A DNA stretch of 64,000 bases from Cupriavidus sp. MP-37 (GCF_020618415.1 NZ_CP085344.1:2627001-2691000); one strand, 5' to 3'. Numbered from the stretch's first letter, positions 18,728 to 27,626 are shown. The notes: generated by a model from the letters alone, not told the origin. Translations and numbers: made by a program.

Positions 18728-19822
18728 ATGTCCACCGCTACCCCTGCCACCGCTCCCGCCACCGCCGCCGTCACCACCACCGATGTCCTGATCGTGGGTG
18801 CCGGCCCGGTCGGCCTGTTCGCCGCGTTCCAGGCCGGCGTGCTGGGCCTGAAATGTGAACTGATCGATGTGCTCGACCGCGCCGGCGGCCAGTGCACCGA
18901 GCTGTATCCCGAGAAGCCGATCTACGACATCCCCGCCGTGCCGGGCTGTGTGGCGCAGGAGCTGGTGGACCGGCTGCTGGAGCAATGCGCCCCCTTCGCG
19001 TTCCCGATGCACTTCAGCCAGCGCGCCGAGAGCGTGTCGGAAATCCCGGCGCCGGCGGTGCAGGAAGGCCATGCCGCCCACGAACGCCTGCTGGTGACGA
19101 CCGACGGCGGCAAGCGCTTCGATGTCGCCGCGGTGCTGGTCTGCGCCGGCGCGGGCGCGTTTGCGCCGCAGCGCGTGTCGCTGCCCGAGGCGCCGGCGCT
19201 GGAAGGCCGCCATGTGCACTACGCGGTGCGCGATGTGTCGCACTTCGCCGGCAAGCGCGTGGTCGTCGCCGGCGGCGGCGACTCCGCGCTGGACTGGGCG
19301 CTGGCGCTGCGCAAGGTGGCGGCGCGCGTGACGCTGCTGCACCGGCGCGAAGGCTTTCGCGCCGCGGACGGCACCGTCGCCGAGATGCGCCGCGCGGTGG
19401 CCGCGGGCGAGATGGACTTCATGGTCGGCATGCTGGGCGCGCTGCGCACCGCCGGCGAGGACGGCGCCCTCAGCGAGGTCGAGGTACGGACCCGCGACGG
19501 CAGCACCATGCTGCCCGCCGAGGAACTGGTGGCGCTGTACGGGCTGGTGTCCGAGCCCGGCCCGATCGCGCAGTGGGACCTCGACATGCGCGCCGGCCGC
19601 ATCCTGGTCGACACCACCACCTACGAAAGCTCGCGCCGCGGCATCTTTGCCGCCGGCGATATCGCGTTCTACCCCAACAAGCAGAAGCTGATCCTGTCAG
19701 GCTTCCACGAGGCCGCGCTGGCGCTGCGCCGCGCCTACCACTACGCCTTCCCGGAAAAGGCGCTGGTGCACGTGCATACCAGCAACAACGCCGCGCTGAA
19801 GGAAAAGCTCACGCATGCCTGA
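18728..19822 (+). CDS. Ferredoxin/flavodoxin--NADP reductase, thioredoxin reductase-like type
   Basis: A 364-residue FAD/NAD(P)H oxidoreductase. It has the FAD-binding VLIVGAGPVGL (residues 20-30), the subgroup signature AGGQCTELYPEKPIYDIP, the NADPH site VVVAGGGDSALDWAL, and the late FAD contact IFAAGDIA. No CxxC redox pair is present, which separates it from thioredoxin reductase and places it with type 2 ferredoxin-NADP reductases that supply electrons to ferredoxin or flavodoxin. The polar Thr/Ala-rich N-terminus is not conserved; the ATG at 18722, two codons earlier, is an alternative start. It stands alone between divergent and convergent neighbours. Confidence 0.88.
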   Translation: MSTATPATAPATAAVTTTDVLIVGAGPVGLFAAFQAGVLGLKCELIDVLDRAGGQCTELYPEKPIYDIPAVPGCVAQELVDRLLEQCAPFAFPMHFSQRAESVSEIPAPAVQEGHAAHERLLVTTDGGKRFDVAAVLVCAGAGAFAPQRVSLPEAPALEGRHVHYAVRDVSHFAGKRVVVAGGGDSALDWALALRKVAARVTLLHRREGFRAADGTVAEMRRAVAAGEMDFMVGMLGALRTAGEDGALSEVEVRTRDGSTMLPAEELVALYGLVSEPGPIAQWDLDMRAGRILVDTTTYESSRRGIFAAGDIAFYPNKQKLILSGFHEAALALRRAYHYAFPEKALVHVHTSNNAALKEKLTHA

Positions 19823-19848
19823 GGCCTGAACGGCCGCGGGCGCCGGTA

Positions 19849-20748
19849 TCACGCGCCAGCGCAGAACGCTTCCACCAGTTCCGCCACGGCGGCGGGCTGG
19901 TCGTGGTGCAGCATGTGGCCGGCGTCCTCCACCACCGCCTCGCGGAAGTCGCGAAAGGCGCGGAAGCGCTGCTTGAATTCGTCGACGGACTGCTTGTGGG
20001 CAATATGGCGCAGCGTCTCCGAATCGCGCGCTTCGACGTGCAGCACCGGCGCGGTGACCTGCTCCCACACCGCCATCACTTCATCGAGCCGGTACAGCAT
20101 CGGGTTGACCAGCTTGTGCGCGGGATCGCCAAGGATCTCCCAGCGGCCTTGCGCGTTGCGGCGCGACCAGTGCGCGGCCAGGAAGGCGGCGCGCTCGTCC
20201 GGCAGGCGCGGGTTGGTCTTCTGCAGGCGCGCGGCCACGCCGTCGAGGCTGTCATAGGTCTTCAGCTCGGCTCCCGCGCGCACTTCGTCGAGCCAGCGCG
20301 CGTAGCGTTTGGGCGCATGTTCCGGCCGCGTCGCGGTCATGCCGAAACCCTCCAGGTCCACCACGCGGCGCACGCGCTGCGGGCGGATGCCGGCGTACAG
20401 GCAGATCACGTTGGCGCCCATGCTGTGGCCGACCAGGTCGACCTGGCCCGCGGGCGCATAGTGGTCGAGCAGCGCCTCCAGGTCGGCGATATAGTCGGCG
20501 AACCAGTACGACTGCGTGCCGGGATAGCGCGTGGGCCAGTCGGTCTCGCCAAAGCCGCGCCAGTCGGGCGCGATCACGTGCCAGTCGCCACGCAGGTGGT
20601 CGACCAGGAACTGGAACGACGCGGCCACGTCCATCCACCCATGCAGCATGAACAGCTTGGGCGCGCCCGGGGTGCCCCAGTGGCGCACGTGGTAGCGCAG
20701 CCCGCGCACCGTGATAAATTCAGACTGCGAGGTTTCCTTGATTGTCAT
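19849..20748 (-). CDS. Alpha/beta-fold hydrolase
   Basis: A 299-residue alpha/beta hydrolase. Motifs are the oxyanion HGWMD (residues 36-40), nucleophile elbow GHSMGA (Ser109), and a late DAGHMLHHD supplying the catalytic His. There is no signal peptide, so a cytoplasmic ester or thioester hydrolase is likely; its substrate is unknown. The ATG at 20748 begins just before the family strand; the frame upstream to 20931 overlaps the divergent gene and was rejected. It shares a 158-bp intergenic region with the acyl-CoA synthetase gene, containing a TATAAT and a 12-bp palindrome. Confidence 0.85.
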   Translation of the reverse strand: MTIKETSQSEFITVRGLRYHVRHWGTPGAPKLFMLHGWMDVAASFQFLVDHLRGDWHVIAPDWRGFGETDWPTRYPGTQSYWFADYIADLEALLDHYAPAGQVDLVGHSMGANVICLYAGIRPQRVRRVVDLEGFGMTATRPEHAPKRYARWLDEVRAGAELKTYDSLDGVAARLQKTNPRLPDERAAFLAAHWSRRNAQGRWEILGDPAHKLVNPMLYRLDEVMAVWEQVTAPVLHVEARDSETLRHIAHKQSVDEFKQRFRAFRDFREAVVEDAGHMLHHDQPAAVAELVEAFCAGA

Positions 20749-20811
20749 TGTCTCCACCCTTGCGTCGGGATCCTTCCCGCCGAGGGCTGGCGGGGAAGCC
20801 ACGACAAAATA

Positions 20812-20823
20812 GAACGATCGTTC
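20812..20823. promoter_or_regulatory. 12-bp operator-like palindrome between divergent genes
   Basis: GAACGATCGTTC is a perfect palindrome. It lies about 5-16 bases after the predicted start of leftward transcription from the TATAAT at 20839-20834, a typical repressor position. Its form resembles operators of TetR-family regulators of acyl-CoA metabolism, but no regulator gene is adjacent. Confidence 0.5.
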
Positions 20824-20833
20824 GCTTGCGCGC

Positions 20834-20839
20834 ATTATA
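20834..20839 (-). promoter_or_regulatory. -10 box for the alpha/beta hydrolase gene
   Basis: A perfect TATAAT read leftwards, about 85 bp upstream of the hydrolase ATG. No convincing -35 was found at 16-18 bp. Confidence 0.45.
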
Positions 20840-20906
20840 GCGGCAGCGGCGGCCAGCGATGCTGGCCAGTTGCGGCATGCACGGGCGAACCGGACGGAGA
20901 CCTGGA

Positions 20907-22637
20907 ATGACCGCTGCTGCCTTGCCGGCAAGCCGGCGCGACGACTACCGCGCCCTGTACGAAGCCTTCCGCTGGGAGATTCCGCCGCAATTCAATATCG
21001 CCGAAGCGTGCTGCGGGCGCTGGGCGCGCGATCCGGCCACCATGGACCGCGTCGCGGTCTATACCGAGCACGAGGACGGCCGCCGCAACGCGCACAGCTT
21101 TGCCTACCTCCAGGCCGAGGCCAACCGCTTGTCGGCGGCGCTGCGCGCGCTGGGCGTGGCGCGCGGCGAGCGCGTGGCGATCGTGATGCCGCAGCGCATC
21201 GAGACCGTGATCGCGCATATGGCGATCTACCAGCTCGGCGCCATCGCCATGCCGCTGTCGATGCTGTTCGGGCCCGAGGCGCTGGCCTACCGCATCGCGC
21301 ACAGCGAAGCCAGCGTCGCGATCGCCGACGAGACCTCGATCGACAACCTGCTGGCGGCGCGCCCGGAATGCCCGACGCTGGCCACCGTGATCGCCGCCGG
21401 CGACGCCCGCGGCCGCGGCGACCATGACTGGGACCTGCTGCTCGCGGCGCAGCTGCCCAGCTTCGTCGCCGAGCAGACCAAGGCCGACGAAGCCGCGGTG
21501 CTGATCTACACCAGCGGCACCACCGGCCCGCCCAAGGGCGCGCTGATCCCGCACCGCGCGCTGATCGGCAACCTGACCGGCTTTGTGTGCTCGCAGAACT
21601 GGTATCCGCAGGACGACGATGTGTTCTGGAGCCCGGCCGACTGGGCCTGGACCGGCGGGCTGTGGGACGCGCTGATGCCGGCGCTGTATTTCGGCAAGCC
21701 GATCGTCGGCTACCAGGGCCGCTTCTCCGCCGAGCGCGCGTTCGAGCTGCTGGAGCGCTATGCCGTCACCAACACCTTCCTGTTCCCGACCGCGCTCAAG
21801 CAGATGATGAAGGCCTGCGCCGAGCCGCGCCGGCATTACGACATCCGGCTGCGCGCGCTGATGAGCGCGGGCGAGGCCGTGGGCGAGACCGTGTTCGGCT
21901 GGTGCCGCGACGCGCTCGGCGTGCTCGTCAACGAGATGTTCGGCCAGACCGAAATCAATTACATCGTCGGCAACTGCACCGCGCAGAACGACGACGAACG
22001 GCTGGGCTGGCCGGCCCGGCCGGGTTCGATGGGACGTCCCTACCCCGGCCACCGCGTGCAGGTGATCGACGACGAAGGCCGCCCCTGTCCGCCGGGCGAG
22101 GACGGCGAGGTGGCGGTGTGCGCCACCGACAGCGCCGGACATCCGGATCCGGTGTTCTTCCTGGGCTACTGGAAGAACGAGGCCGCCACCGCGGCCAAGT
22201 ACACCGAGCGCGACGGCCTGCGCTGGTGCCGTACCGGCGACCTCGCGCGCGTCGATGCCGACGGCTACCTGTGGTACCAGGGGCGCGCCGACGATGTGTT
22301 CAAGTCGTCGGGCTACCGCATCGGGCCCAGCGAAATCGAGAACTGCCTGCTCAAGCATCCGGCGGTATCCAACTGCGCCGTGGTGCCGTCGCCGGATCCG
22401 GAGCGCGGCGCGGTGGTCAAGGCCTTCGTGGTGCTGACCCCGTCGGTGGCGCGCTCGTTCGACGGCGACGCGGCGCTGGTCGCGGAACTGCAGGCCCATG
22501 TGCGCGGGCAGCTGGCGCCGTACGAGTACCCGAAGGCGATCGAGTTCATCGACCAGCTGCCGATGACGACGACCGGGAAGATCCAGCGGCGGGTGTTGCG
22601 GCTGCTGGAGGAGGAGCGCGCCGCCAGGCGCGCCTAG
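20907..22637 (+). CDS. Acyl-CoA synthetase (AMP-dependent, MACS-like)
   Basis: A 576-residue AMP-forming ligase that activates a carboxylic acid to its CoA thioester. Adenylation motifs are in order: LIYTSGTTGPPKG (P-loop, about 200-212), WSPADWAWTGGLWDALMPAL, NEMFGQTEIN, WCRTGDLARVDADGYLWYQGR, SGYRIGPSEIE and the catalytic-lysine motif TTTGKIQRR near the end. The pattern fits acetyl-CoA/medium-chain synthetases. GGAGA lies 7 bases before the ATG. It is divergent from an alpha/beta hydrolase, so the pair may act on the same acyl compounds. The LysR gene converges on its 3' end with only 3 bp between stops. Confidence 0.9.
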   Translation: MTAAALPASRRDDYRALYEAFRWEIPPQFNIAEACCGRWARDPATMDRVAVYTEHEDGRRNAHSFAYLQAEANRLSAALRALGVARGERVAIVMPQRIETVIAHMAIYQLGAIAMPLSMLFGPEALAYRIAHSEASVAIADETSIDNLLAARPECPTLATVIAAGDARGRGDHDWDLLLAAQLPSFVAEQTKADEAAVLIYTSGTTGPPKGALIPHRALIGNLTGFVCSQNWYPQDDDVFWSPADWAWTGGLWDALMPALYFGKPIVGYQGRFSAERAFELLERYAVTNTFLFPTALKQMMKACAEPRRHYDIRLRALMSAGEAVGETVFGWCRDALGVLVNEMFGQTEINYIVGNCTAQNDDERLGWPARPGSMGRPYPGHRVQVIDDEGRPCPPGEDGEVAVCATDSAGHPDPVFFLGYWKNEAATAAKYTERDGLRWCRTGDLARVDADGYLWYQGRADDVFKSSGYRIGPSEIENCLLKHPAVSNCAVVPSPDPERGAVVKAFVVLTPSVARSFDGDAALVAELQAHVRGQLAPYEYPKAIEFIDQLPMTTTGKIQRRVLRLLEEERAARRA

Positions 22638-22640
22638 GCC

Positions 22641-23543
22641 CTAGGCGTGCGCCTCGTCGGCGGGAAACACCCGCGCGCAGAGGAAGTCGACCAGCGCCCG
22701 TACCTTGGGCGAGGCATGCCGGCTCGCCGGCCAGAGCACGTGGAAGGCCTTGGGCGGCCCGACATGGCCGGCCAGTACCTGGCACAGGCTGCCGTCGGCC
22801 AGCTGCTCCCGGATAGCGAAATCCGGCAGGCAGGCAATGCCCAGGCCGCGCAGCGCAAAACACAGACGCGTCTCGATGTTGTTGCAGATCATCGATGTCG
22901 GCGGCGCCAGCTCGGGCTCGCCCGGCGCGCGCCGCAGCGGCCATGCTTCGAGCTTGCCGGTGTGGGGAAAGCGGTAATGCAGGCAGGCATGGCCGGCCAG
23001 GTCGGCAGGGACCCTGGGCGCGCCACGCTGCGCCAGGTATTCGGGCGATGCCACCAACACCGCCTGGAAAGCACCCAGCCTGCGTGCCGACAGGCGCGAG
23101 TCCGCGGGCTCGCCGGTGCGGACCACCGCATCGAAGCCGTCCTCGATCACATCGACCAGTTGGTCCGTGAAATCCAGGTCCAGCTCGATGTCCGGATACG
23201 CGCGCATGAAATCGCCCAGCACGGGCAAGACCAGTGAACTGACCAGCGGCAGGCTTACGCGCAGGCGGCCGCGCGGCGCCGCGGTGGCCTGGGCCAGTTC
23301 CAGCTCCGCCGCTTCGATCTCCGCCAGCACGCGGCGGCTGCGCTCCAGGAACAGCACGCCTTCAGCGGTCAGCGTGACGCTGCGCGTGCTGCGGTGGAAC
23401 AGCCGCACGCCAAGCCGTTCTTCCAGCCGCGCCACGCTCTTGCCGACGGCGGAAGCCGACACCCCCAGCAGGCGCCCCGCCGCGACAAAACTGCGGGTCT
23501 CGGCCACCTGCACAAACACCGCGAAGCCACTGAGGCTGTCCAT
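22641..23543 (-). CDS. LysR-family transcriptional regulator
   Basis: A 300-residue LysR regulator: an N-terminal winged helix (MDSLSGFAVFVQVAETRSFVA, then SASAVGKSVARLEERLGVRLFHR) and a C-terminal effector-binding domain from about residue 90. The ATG at 23543 fits the invariant family N-terminus. It is transcribed divergently from a truncated serine-hydrolase gene and the MFS transporter, which it probably controls; an AGTTCC-N9-GGAACT dyad lies 25 bp upstream of its start. The inducer is unknown. Confidence 0.92.
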   Translation of the reverse strand: MDSLSGFAVFVQVAETRSFVAAGRLLGVSASAVGKSVARLEERLGVRLFHRSTRSVTLTAEGVLFLERSRRVLAEIEAAELELAQATAAPRGRLRVSLPLVSSLVLPVLGDFMRAYPDIELDLDFTDQLVDVIEDGFDAVVRTGEPADSRLSARRLGAFQAVLVASPEYLAQRGAPRVPADLAGHACLHYRFPHTGKLEAWPLRRAPGEPELAPPTSMICNNIETRLCFALRGLGIACLPDFAIREQLADGSLCQVLAGHVGPPKAFHVLWPASRHASPKVRALVDFLCARVFPADEAHA

Positions 23544-23567
23544 GATGCATCCCGATTGCGGACATAA

Positions 23568-23588
23568 AGTTCCGGAGAAAAAGGAACT
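23568..23588. promoter_or_regulatory. Dyad in the LysR / MFS intergenic region
   Basis: AGTTCC and GGAACT are separated by 9 bases, forming an inverted repeat 25 bp upstream of the LysR ATG and 70 bp before the remnant gene. It is a candidate LysR-family binding site; half-site lengths are compatible but no specific consensus is known. Confidence 0.4.
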
Positions 23589-23658
23589 GTAGCCCACTTT
23601 TTCTTTAATGGCTGGCTCCTTATCGTGGACGGGTCGTTCATCGAAAAAGGATTTCGCT

Positions 23659-23811
23659 GTGTCCCACCCCGCGATCGCACCACGCCCCGGCGTGTCCCCT
23701 GCATCCCCCATGTCTGTGAAGGCGCGCGTCGACGCCGTTATCCGGCAGGCGCTGGACCAGCAGCGACTGGTCGCTCCCGCTGCCGCGCAGCCATCCCCCC
23801 GCAACGCATAA
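23659..23811 (+). pseudogene. Truncated N-terminus of a serine hydrolase (beta-lactamase-like) gene
   Basis: A 50-codon frame starts at GTG 23659 with a good Shine-Dalgarno AAGGA 7 bases upstream, so it was once, or still is, translated. The segment KARVDAVIRQALDQQRLV resembles the N-terminus of class C beta-lactamase-fold serine hydrolases (ARVDAVI..AL..QRLVG). It then breaks off into APAAAQPSPRNA and a stop, with none of the catalytic SxxK or YxN motifs. I read it as a deletion remnant, in which the rest of the hydrolase gene was lost between the LysR and MFS genes. A genuine small protein cannot be excluded. Confidence 0.5.
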
Positions 23812-23831
23812 CCCCTACCCAAGGCGCCAAC

Positions 23832-25037
23832 ATGACCACCGCCACCAACTCGCTTGCGAACCATGCACAGCCGGACACGCAGCCTGCGCGGCTACCTCTT
23901 CCGGCACTGCTTGCGCTCGCCGTCGCCGGCTTCATCACCGTGCTGACCGAAGCCTTGCCGGCAGGGCTGCTGCCCCAGATCGGCGCGGGCCTCTCAGTCT
24001 CCGAGCCGCTTGCCGGCCAGCTGGTCACCATCTACGCCCTCGGCTCGCTGGTGGCCGCCATGCCGCTGACGGCGGCCACGCAGGGCCTGCGGCGCCGGCC
24101 GCTGCTGGTGCTGGCGATTGCGGGATTTGCTGTCGCCAATGCCGTGACGGCCTGGTCCGGCGACTATGTCGTGACGATGGCGGCGCGCTTGCTCGCTGGC
24201 GTTTCGGCGGGTCTGCTGTGGGCCCTGCTGGCCGGCTATGCCGCACGCATGGTGCCCGATCACCTCAAGGGCCGTGCCATTGCGGTCGCGATGGTGGGCA
24301 TCCCCCTGGCCCTGTCGCTGGGCGTGCCGTCCGGAACCTTCCTCGGTGCCATCATCGGCTGGCGGGCGAGCTTCGGCATCATCAGCGTGATGACGCTGGG
24401 CCTGATTGCCTGGGTGCTGGCGACCGTACCGGACTTTGCCGGCCAGCCCGTCGGCCAGCGGCTGCCGCTGGCGCGCGTCTTTACCTTGCCGGGCGTGCGC
24501 CCCGTGCTGTTCGTGACGCTTGCCTTCGTGCTCGCGCACAACATCCTCTACACCTATATCGCGCCGTACCTGCGCGCGGCAAACGCCGGGGCACGACTGG
24601 ATCTGGTCCTGTTCGTGTTCGGCGTGGCCTCGCTCGCCGGCATCTGGATCACCGGCGTGCTGATCGACAAGTGGCTGCGGGCGCTGACGCTGGCCAGCAC
24701 GCTGCTGTTCGGGCTCTCGGTGCTGGCGCTTGCGGCCAGTGGCGCGCACCCCGCGGTGGTCTATGGCGCCGCCGGGATCTGGGGCCTGGGCTTCGGCGGC
24801 GTTTCCACGCTGTTCCAGACGGCACTGGCAAAGACCGCCGGCAATTCCGCCGACGTGGCGCAGTCGATGCTGGTCACGGCCTGGAACATCGCGATCGCCG
24901 GCGGCGGCGTCATCGGCGGGCTGCTGCTCGATGGCTTCGGCAGCGGCGCATTCCCGCCCGTGCTGGCGGCCCTGCTCGCGGCCACATGGCTGGCGGCATG
25001 GTCGGCGCGCCAGCATGGTTTCCCGCCGCGCCGCTGA
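23832..25037 (+). CDS. MFS transporter, DHA1 drug-efflux type
   Basis: A 401-residue major facilitator with about 12 hydrophobic segments. Family marks include LTEALPAGLLPQI in the first helix, the loop 2-3 region RRRPLL, MAARLLAGVSAGLLWALL, and GYAARMVPDHLKGRAIAV between helices 4 and 5, as in AraJ/YdhP-like proton-driven exporters. Substrate is unknown. AAGG lies 7 bases before the ATG. The N-terminal 20 residues are polar and cytoplasmic. It follows the truncated hydrolase frame by 20 bp and is divergent from the LysR gene, its probable regulator. Confidence 0.88.
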   Translation: MTTATNSLANHAQPDTQPARLPLPALLALAVAGFITVLTEALPAGLLPQIGAGLSVSEPLAGQLVTIYALGSLVAAMPLTAATQGLRRRPLLVLAIAGFAVANAVTAWSGDYVVTMAARLLAGVSAGLLWALLAGYAARMVPDHLKGRAIAVAMVGIPLALSLGVPSGTFLGAIIGWRASFGIISVMTLGLIAWVLATVPDFAGQPVGQRLPLARVFTLPGVRPVLFVTLAFVLAHNILYTYIAPYLRAANAGARLDLVLFVFGVASLAGIWITGVLIDKWLRALTLASTLLFGLSVLALAASGAHPAVVYGAAGIWGLGFGGVSTLFQTALAKTAGNSADVAQSMLVTAWNIAIAGGGVIGGLLLDGFGSGAFPPVLAALLAATWLAAWSARQHGFPPRR

Positions 25038-25054
25038 AGTGCTGGACAGCGGGC

Positions 25055-25909
25055 CTAGCCCGCCGATGCCTCCAGCCACGCCAGCTCATCCTCGTCGAAG
25101 CCGGCGGCGCGCCGCGCCTCGAGGTTGAACGGCCCGCGCAGCCTGGGCGCGCGGTACTGTTCGGCCAGTTGCGCATAAGTGGCGACGGGATCGAGCCCGC
25201 GCTGCGCGCACAGCCAGCGGTACCAGTGGTTGCCGATGGCGACGTGGCCCACCTCGTCGCGCAGGATGATGTCGATGATCGCCGCAGCGGCATGGTCGCC
25301 GGCGCCGGCCAGCCGCGCGCGCACCGGCGGCGAGGCATCGAGCCCGCGCGCCTCGAGCGTGCGCGGCACCAGCGCCATGCGCGCGAGCACGTCGCCGGCG
25401 GTCTTGTCGGTCATCTCCCACAGGCTGTCGTGGGCCGGGAAGTCGCCGTAGGCGGCGCCGAGCGTGCCGAGGTGGTCGGCCAGCAGCGTGAAGTGGTACG
25501 CCTCTTCGTCGGCCACGCGCAGCCAGTCGCGGTAGTACGCGGGCGGCATGCCGGCAAAGCGCCAGGCCGCGTCCAGTGCCAGGTTGATGGCATTGAACTC
25601 GATATGGCACAGCGCGTGGATCATCGCGGCGCGCCCGGCCGGGGTCTGCAGCGAGCGGCGCCGCTCGACGTGCTGGGGCGCGACCAGCAGCGGCCGCGCC
25701 GGCCGGCCGGGGATGGCATGGGCGGCCGCGGCCAGGATGGCCTCGCCGGCGCCGAGAGCATCATCGGGCAACGTCATCACGTGCCGATAAAGTGCGCGCG
25801 CCGCCACGGCCTTGTCGCGCGGATCTGTCAGGCACAGCACCGCCAGCGCCTGCTGGCGTGGCGCCGGGGACAGGTCAGGCGGCGCGGCGTCGGGTGTTTT
25901 TTCTGGCAT
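25055..25909 (-). CDS. DUF455 ferritin-like protein
   Basis: A 284-residue protein of the DUF455 family, which has a ferritin-like four-helix bundle. Candidate di-metal ligands are visible in HALCHIEFNAINLALD, VADEEAYHFTLL and IILRDEVGHVAIGNHWY, the classic E..ExxH pattern repeated. Function is not established; members sit near tRNA-modifying or redox genes in some genomes. The ATG at 25909 begins a polar leader; the frame extends further upstream but there it loses family character. It is divergent from the gamma carbonic anhydrase gene, 149 bp away. Confidence 0.85.
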   Translation of the reverse strand: MPEKTPDAAPPDLSPAPRQQALAVLCLTDPRDKAVAARALYRHVMTLPDDALGAGEAILAAAAHAIPGRPARPLLVAPQHVERRRSLQTPAGRAAMIHALCHIEFNAINLALDAAWRFAGMPPAYYRDWLRVADEEAYHFTLLADHLGTLGAAYGDFPAHDSLWEMTDKTAGDVLARMALVPRTLEARGLDASPPVRARLAGAGDHAAAAIIDIILRDEVGHVAIGNHWYRWLCAQRGLDPVATYAQLAEQYRAPRLRGPFNLEARRAAGFDEDELAWLEASAG

Positions 25910-26058
25910 GGGCGTAAAATCCGGGTCTGCCGCCATTGTAGGGCCTGGCCGGCGCCCGCCTGCCGTGCAGCCCGGAGCGCCACCCCGTCCCCCCGCTGGC
26001 CCTTTAAAGTCCGGCGGCAACCCCCACTTCAACAAAAGCCATTCGTGCAGGAGACCTC

Positions 26059-26583
26059 ATGGCGCTTTACCAGCTCGGCGACGTCACGCCCAGTATCGAC
26101 AGCGATGCCTACGTGGCCCCGGAAGCCACCATCATCGGCAACGTGACCCTCAAGTCCCGCGCCAGTGCCTGGCCCGGTGTCGTGATCCGCGGCGACAACG
26201 AGCCGATCGTGGTCGGCGCGGATACCAATATCCAGGAGGGCTCGGTGCTGCATACCGACCCGGGCTGCCCGCTGACGCTGGGCGACAAGGTTTCGATCGG
26301 CCACCAGGCCATGCTGCACGGCTGCACCGTGGGCGAAGGCTCGCTGATCGGGATCCAGGCCGTGGTGCTCAACCGCGCCGTGATCGGCAAGGAATGCCTG
26401 GTCGGCGCCGGCGCCGTGGTGACGGAGGGCAAGGTCTTTCCGGACCGCTCGCTGATCCTGGGCGCACCGGCCAAGGTGGTGCGCCAGCTGACCGATGCCG
26501 ACGTCGCCAACCTGTACCGCAACGCCGAAACCTACGCCACGCGGCAGGCCCTGTACAAGCAACAGCTCAAGCGGATCGGCTGA
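26059..26583 (+). CDS. Gamma-class carbonic anhydrase family protein
   Basis: A 174-residue left-handed beta-helix protein of the gamma carbonic anhydrase (YrdA/PaaY-like) family. The three zinc-ligand histidines typical of the family are present: His65 (SVLHTDPG), His82 (IGHQAML) and His87 (LHGCTVG). Hexapeptide repeats run from about residue 20 to 130 and a C-terminal helix follows. Whether it has carbonic anhydrase activity is uncertain, since many short members do not. AGGAGA precedes the ATG. Hsp33 follows 41 bp downstream on the same strand. Confidence 0.9.
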   Translation: MALYQLGDVTPSIDSDAYVAPEATIIGNVTLKSRASAWPGVVIRGDNEPIVVGADTNIQEGSVLHTDPGCPLTLGDKVSIGHQAMLHGCTVGEGSLIGIQAVVLNRAVIGKECLVGAGAVVTEGKVFPDRSLILGAPAKVVRQLTDADVANLYRNAETYATRQALYKQQLKRIG

Positions 26584-26624
26584 CGACGACCGCCGGGCCT
26601 CTACCGAAACCTCGACCGATTACT

Positions 26625-27626
26625 GTGACCGATACCACCACCCCCGACACCCTGCAGAAGTTCCTGTTCGACGCGGCCCCCGTGCGCGGCGAGCTGGTGC
26701 GCATGGAAGCCACCTGGCAAGAAGTGCTCGGCCGCCACAACTACCCCGCCCCGGTGCGCCGGCTGCTGGGCGAGATGATGGCTGCCGCAGCGCTGCTGTC
26801 GGCCAACCTGAAGTTCAACGGGGCGCTGGTGATGCAGCTGCACGGCGATGGCCCGGTGCGCATGCTGGTGGTGGAATGCCTGTCCGATCTGTCGATGCGC
26901 GCCACCGCCAAGCTGGCCGAAGATGCACAGCTGGCCGACGATGCCACGCTGGCGCAGATGGTCAACGCCCACGGCCACGGCCGCTTTGCCATCACGCTGG
27001 ACCCGAAGGACAAGCTGCCCGGCCAGCAGCCGTACCAGGGCATCGTGCCGCTGGCCGACGCGCACGGCCCGCTGACCTCGATCAGCGCGGTGCTGGAGCA
27101 CTACATGCAGGCCTCCGAGCAGCTCGACACGCGCCTGTGGCTGGCCGCCGACGACCACGTCGCCGCCGGCATGCTGCTGCAGAAGCTGCCGGCCTACGGC
27201 GGCACCGCAGAAGTCGGCGAGACCGGCGCGCCGCTGGCCAGCCATGCCCGGGCGCAGGACCTCGACACCTGGGACCGCGCGGTGCAGCTCGGCACCACGC
27301 TGAAGGCGGAAGAGCTGCTGGCCGAAACGCCCGACACGCTGCTGCGCCGCCTGTTCTGGGAAGACCTGCAGGACGCCGGCCTGCGCGTGTTTGAGCCGCT
27401 GACGCCGCATTTCCAATGCAGCTGCTCGCGCCCGAAGGTGGCCGGCATGCTGCAGTCGCTGGGCCAGGCGGAGATCGAAAGCATCATCGCCGAGCGCGGC
27501 CATGTCGAGATCCATTGCGACTTCTGCGGCCAGCGCTATGAGTTCGACCCGGTCGACTGCGCGCAGCTGTTCTCGGCCACACCGGTCGCCACCGGCGCTG
27601 GCGCGGGCGCCAGCCAGCACCACTGA
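26625..27626 (+). CDS. hslO: Redox-regulated chaperone Hsp33
   Basis: Hsp33 is a cytoplasmic holdase switched on by oxidation of a zinc-bound cysteine cluster. The 333-residue protein keeps the cluster: Cys265-x-Cys267 (FQCSCSRPKVAGML) and Cys298-x-x-Cys301 (HCDFCGQRYEF). The N-terminal domain contains LLGEMMAAAALLSANLKFNGALVMQLHGDG. The conserved protein starts at a GTG (26625) just before TDTTTPDTLQKFLF; no ATG fits, and no strong Shine-Dalgarno is visible. It ends in a short Gly/Ala tail with HH. It is probably in an operon with the carbonic anhydrase-like gene. Confidence 0.94.
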   Translation: MTDTTTPDTLQKFLFDAAPVRGELVRMEATWQEVLGRHNYPAPVRRLLGEMMAAAALLSANLKFNGALVMQLHGDGPVRMLVVECLSDLSMRATAKLAEDAQLADDATLAQMVNAHGHGRFAITLDPKDKLPGQQPYQGIVPLADAHGPLTSISAVLEHYMQASEQLDTRLWLAADDHVAAGMLLQKLPAYGGTAEVGETGAPLASHARAQDLDTWDRAVQLGTTLKAEELLAETPDTLLRRLFWEDLQDAGLRVFEPLTPHFQCSCSRPKVAGMLQSLGQAEIESIIAERGHVEIHCDFCGQRYEFDPVDCAQLFSATPVATGAGAGASQHH

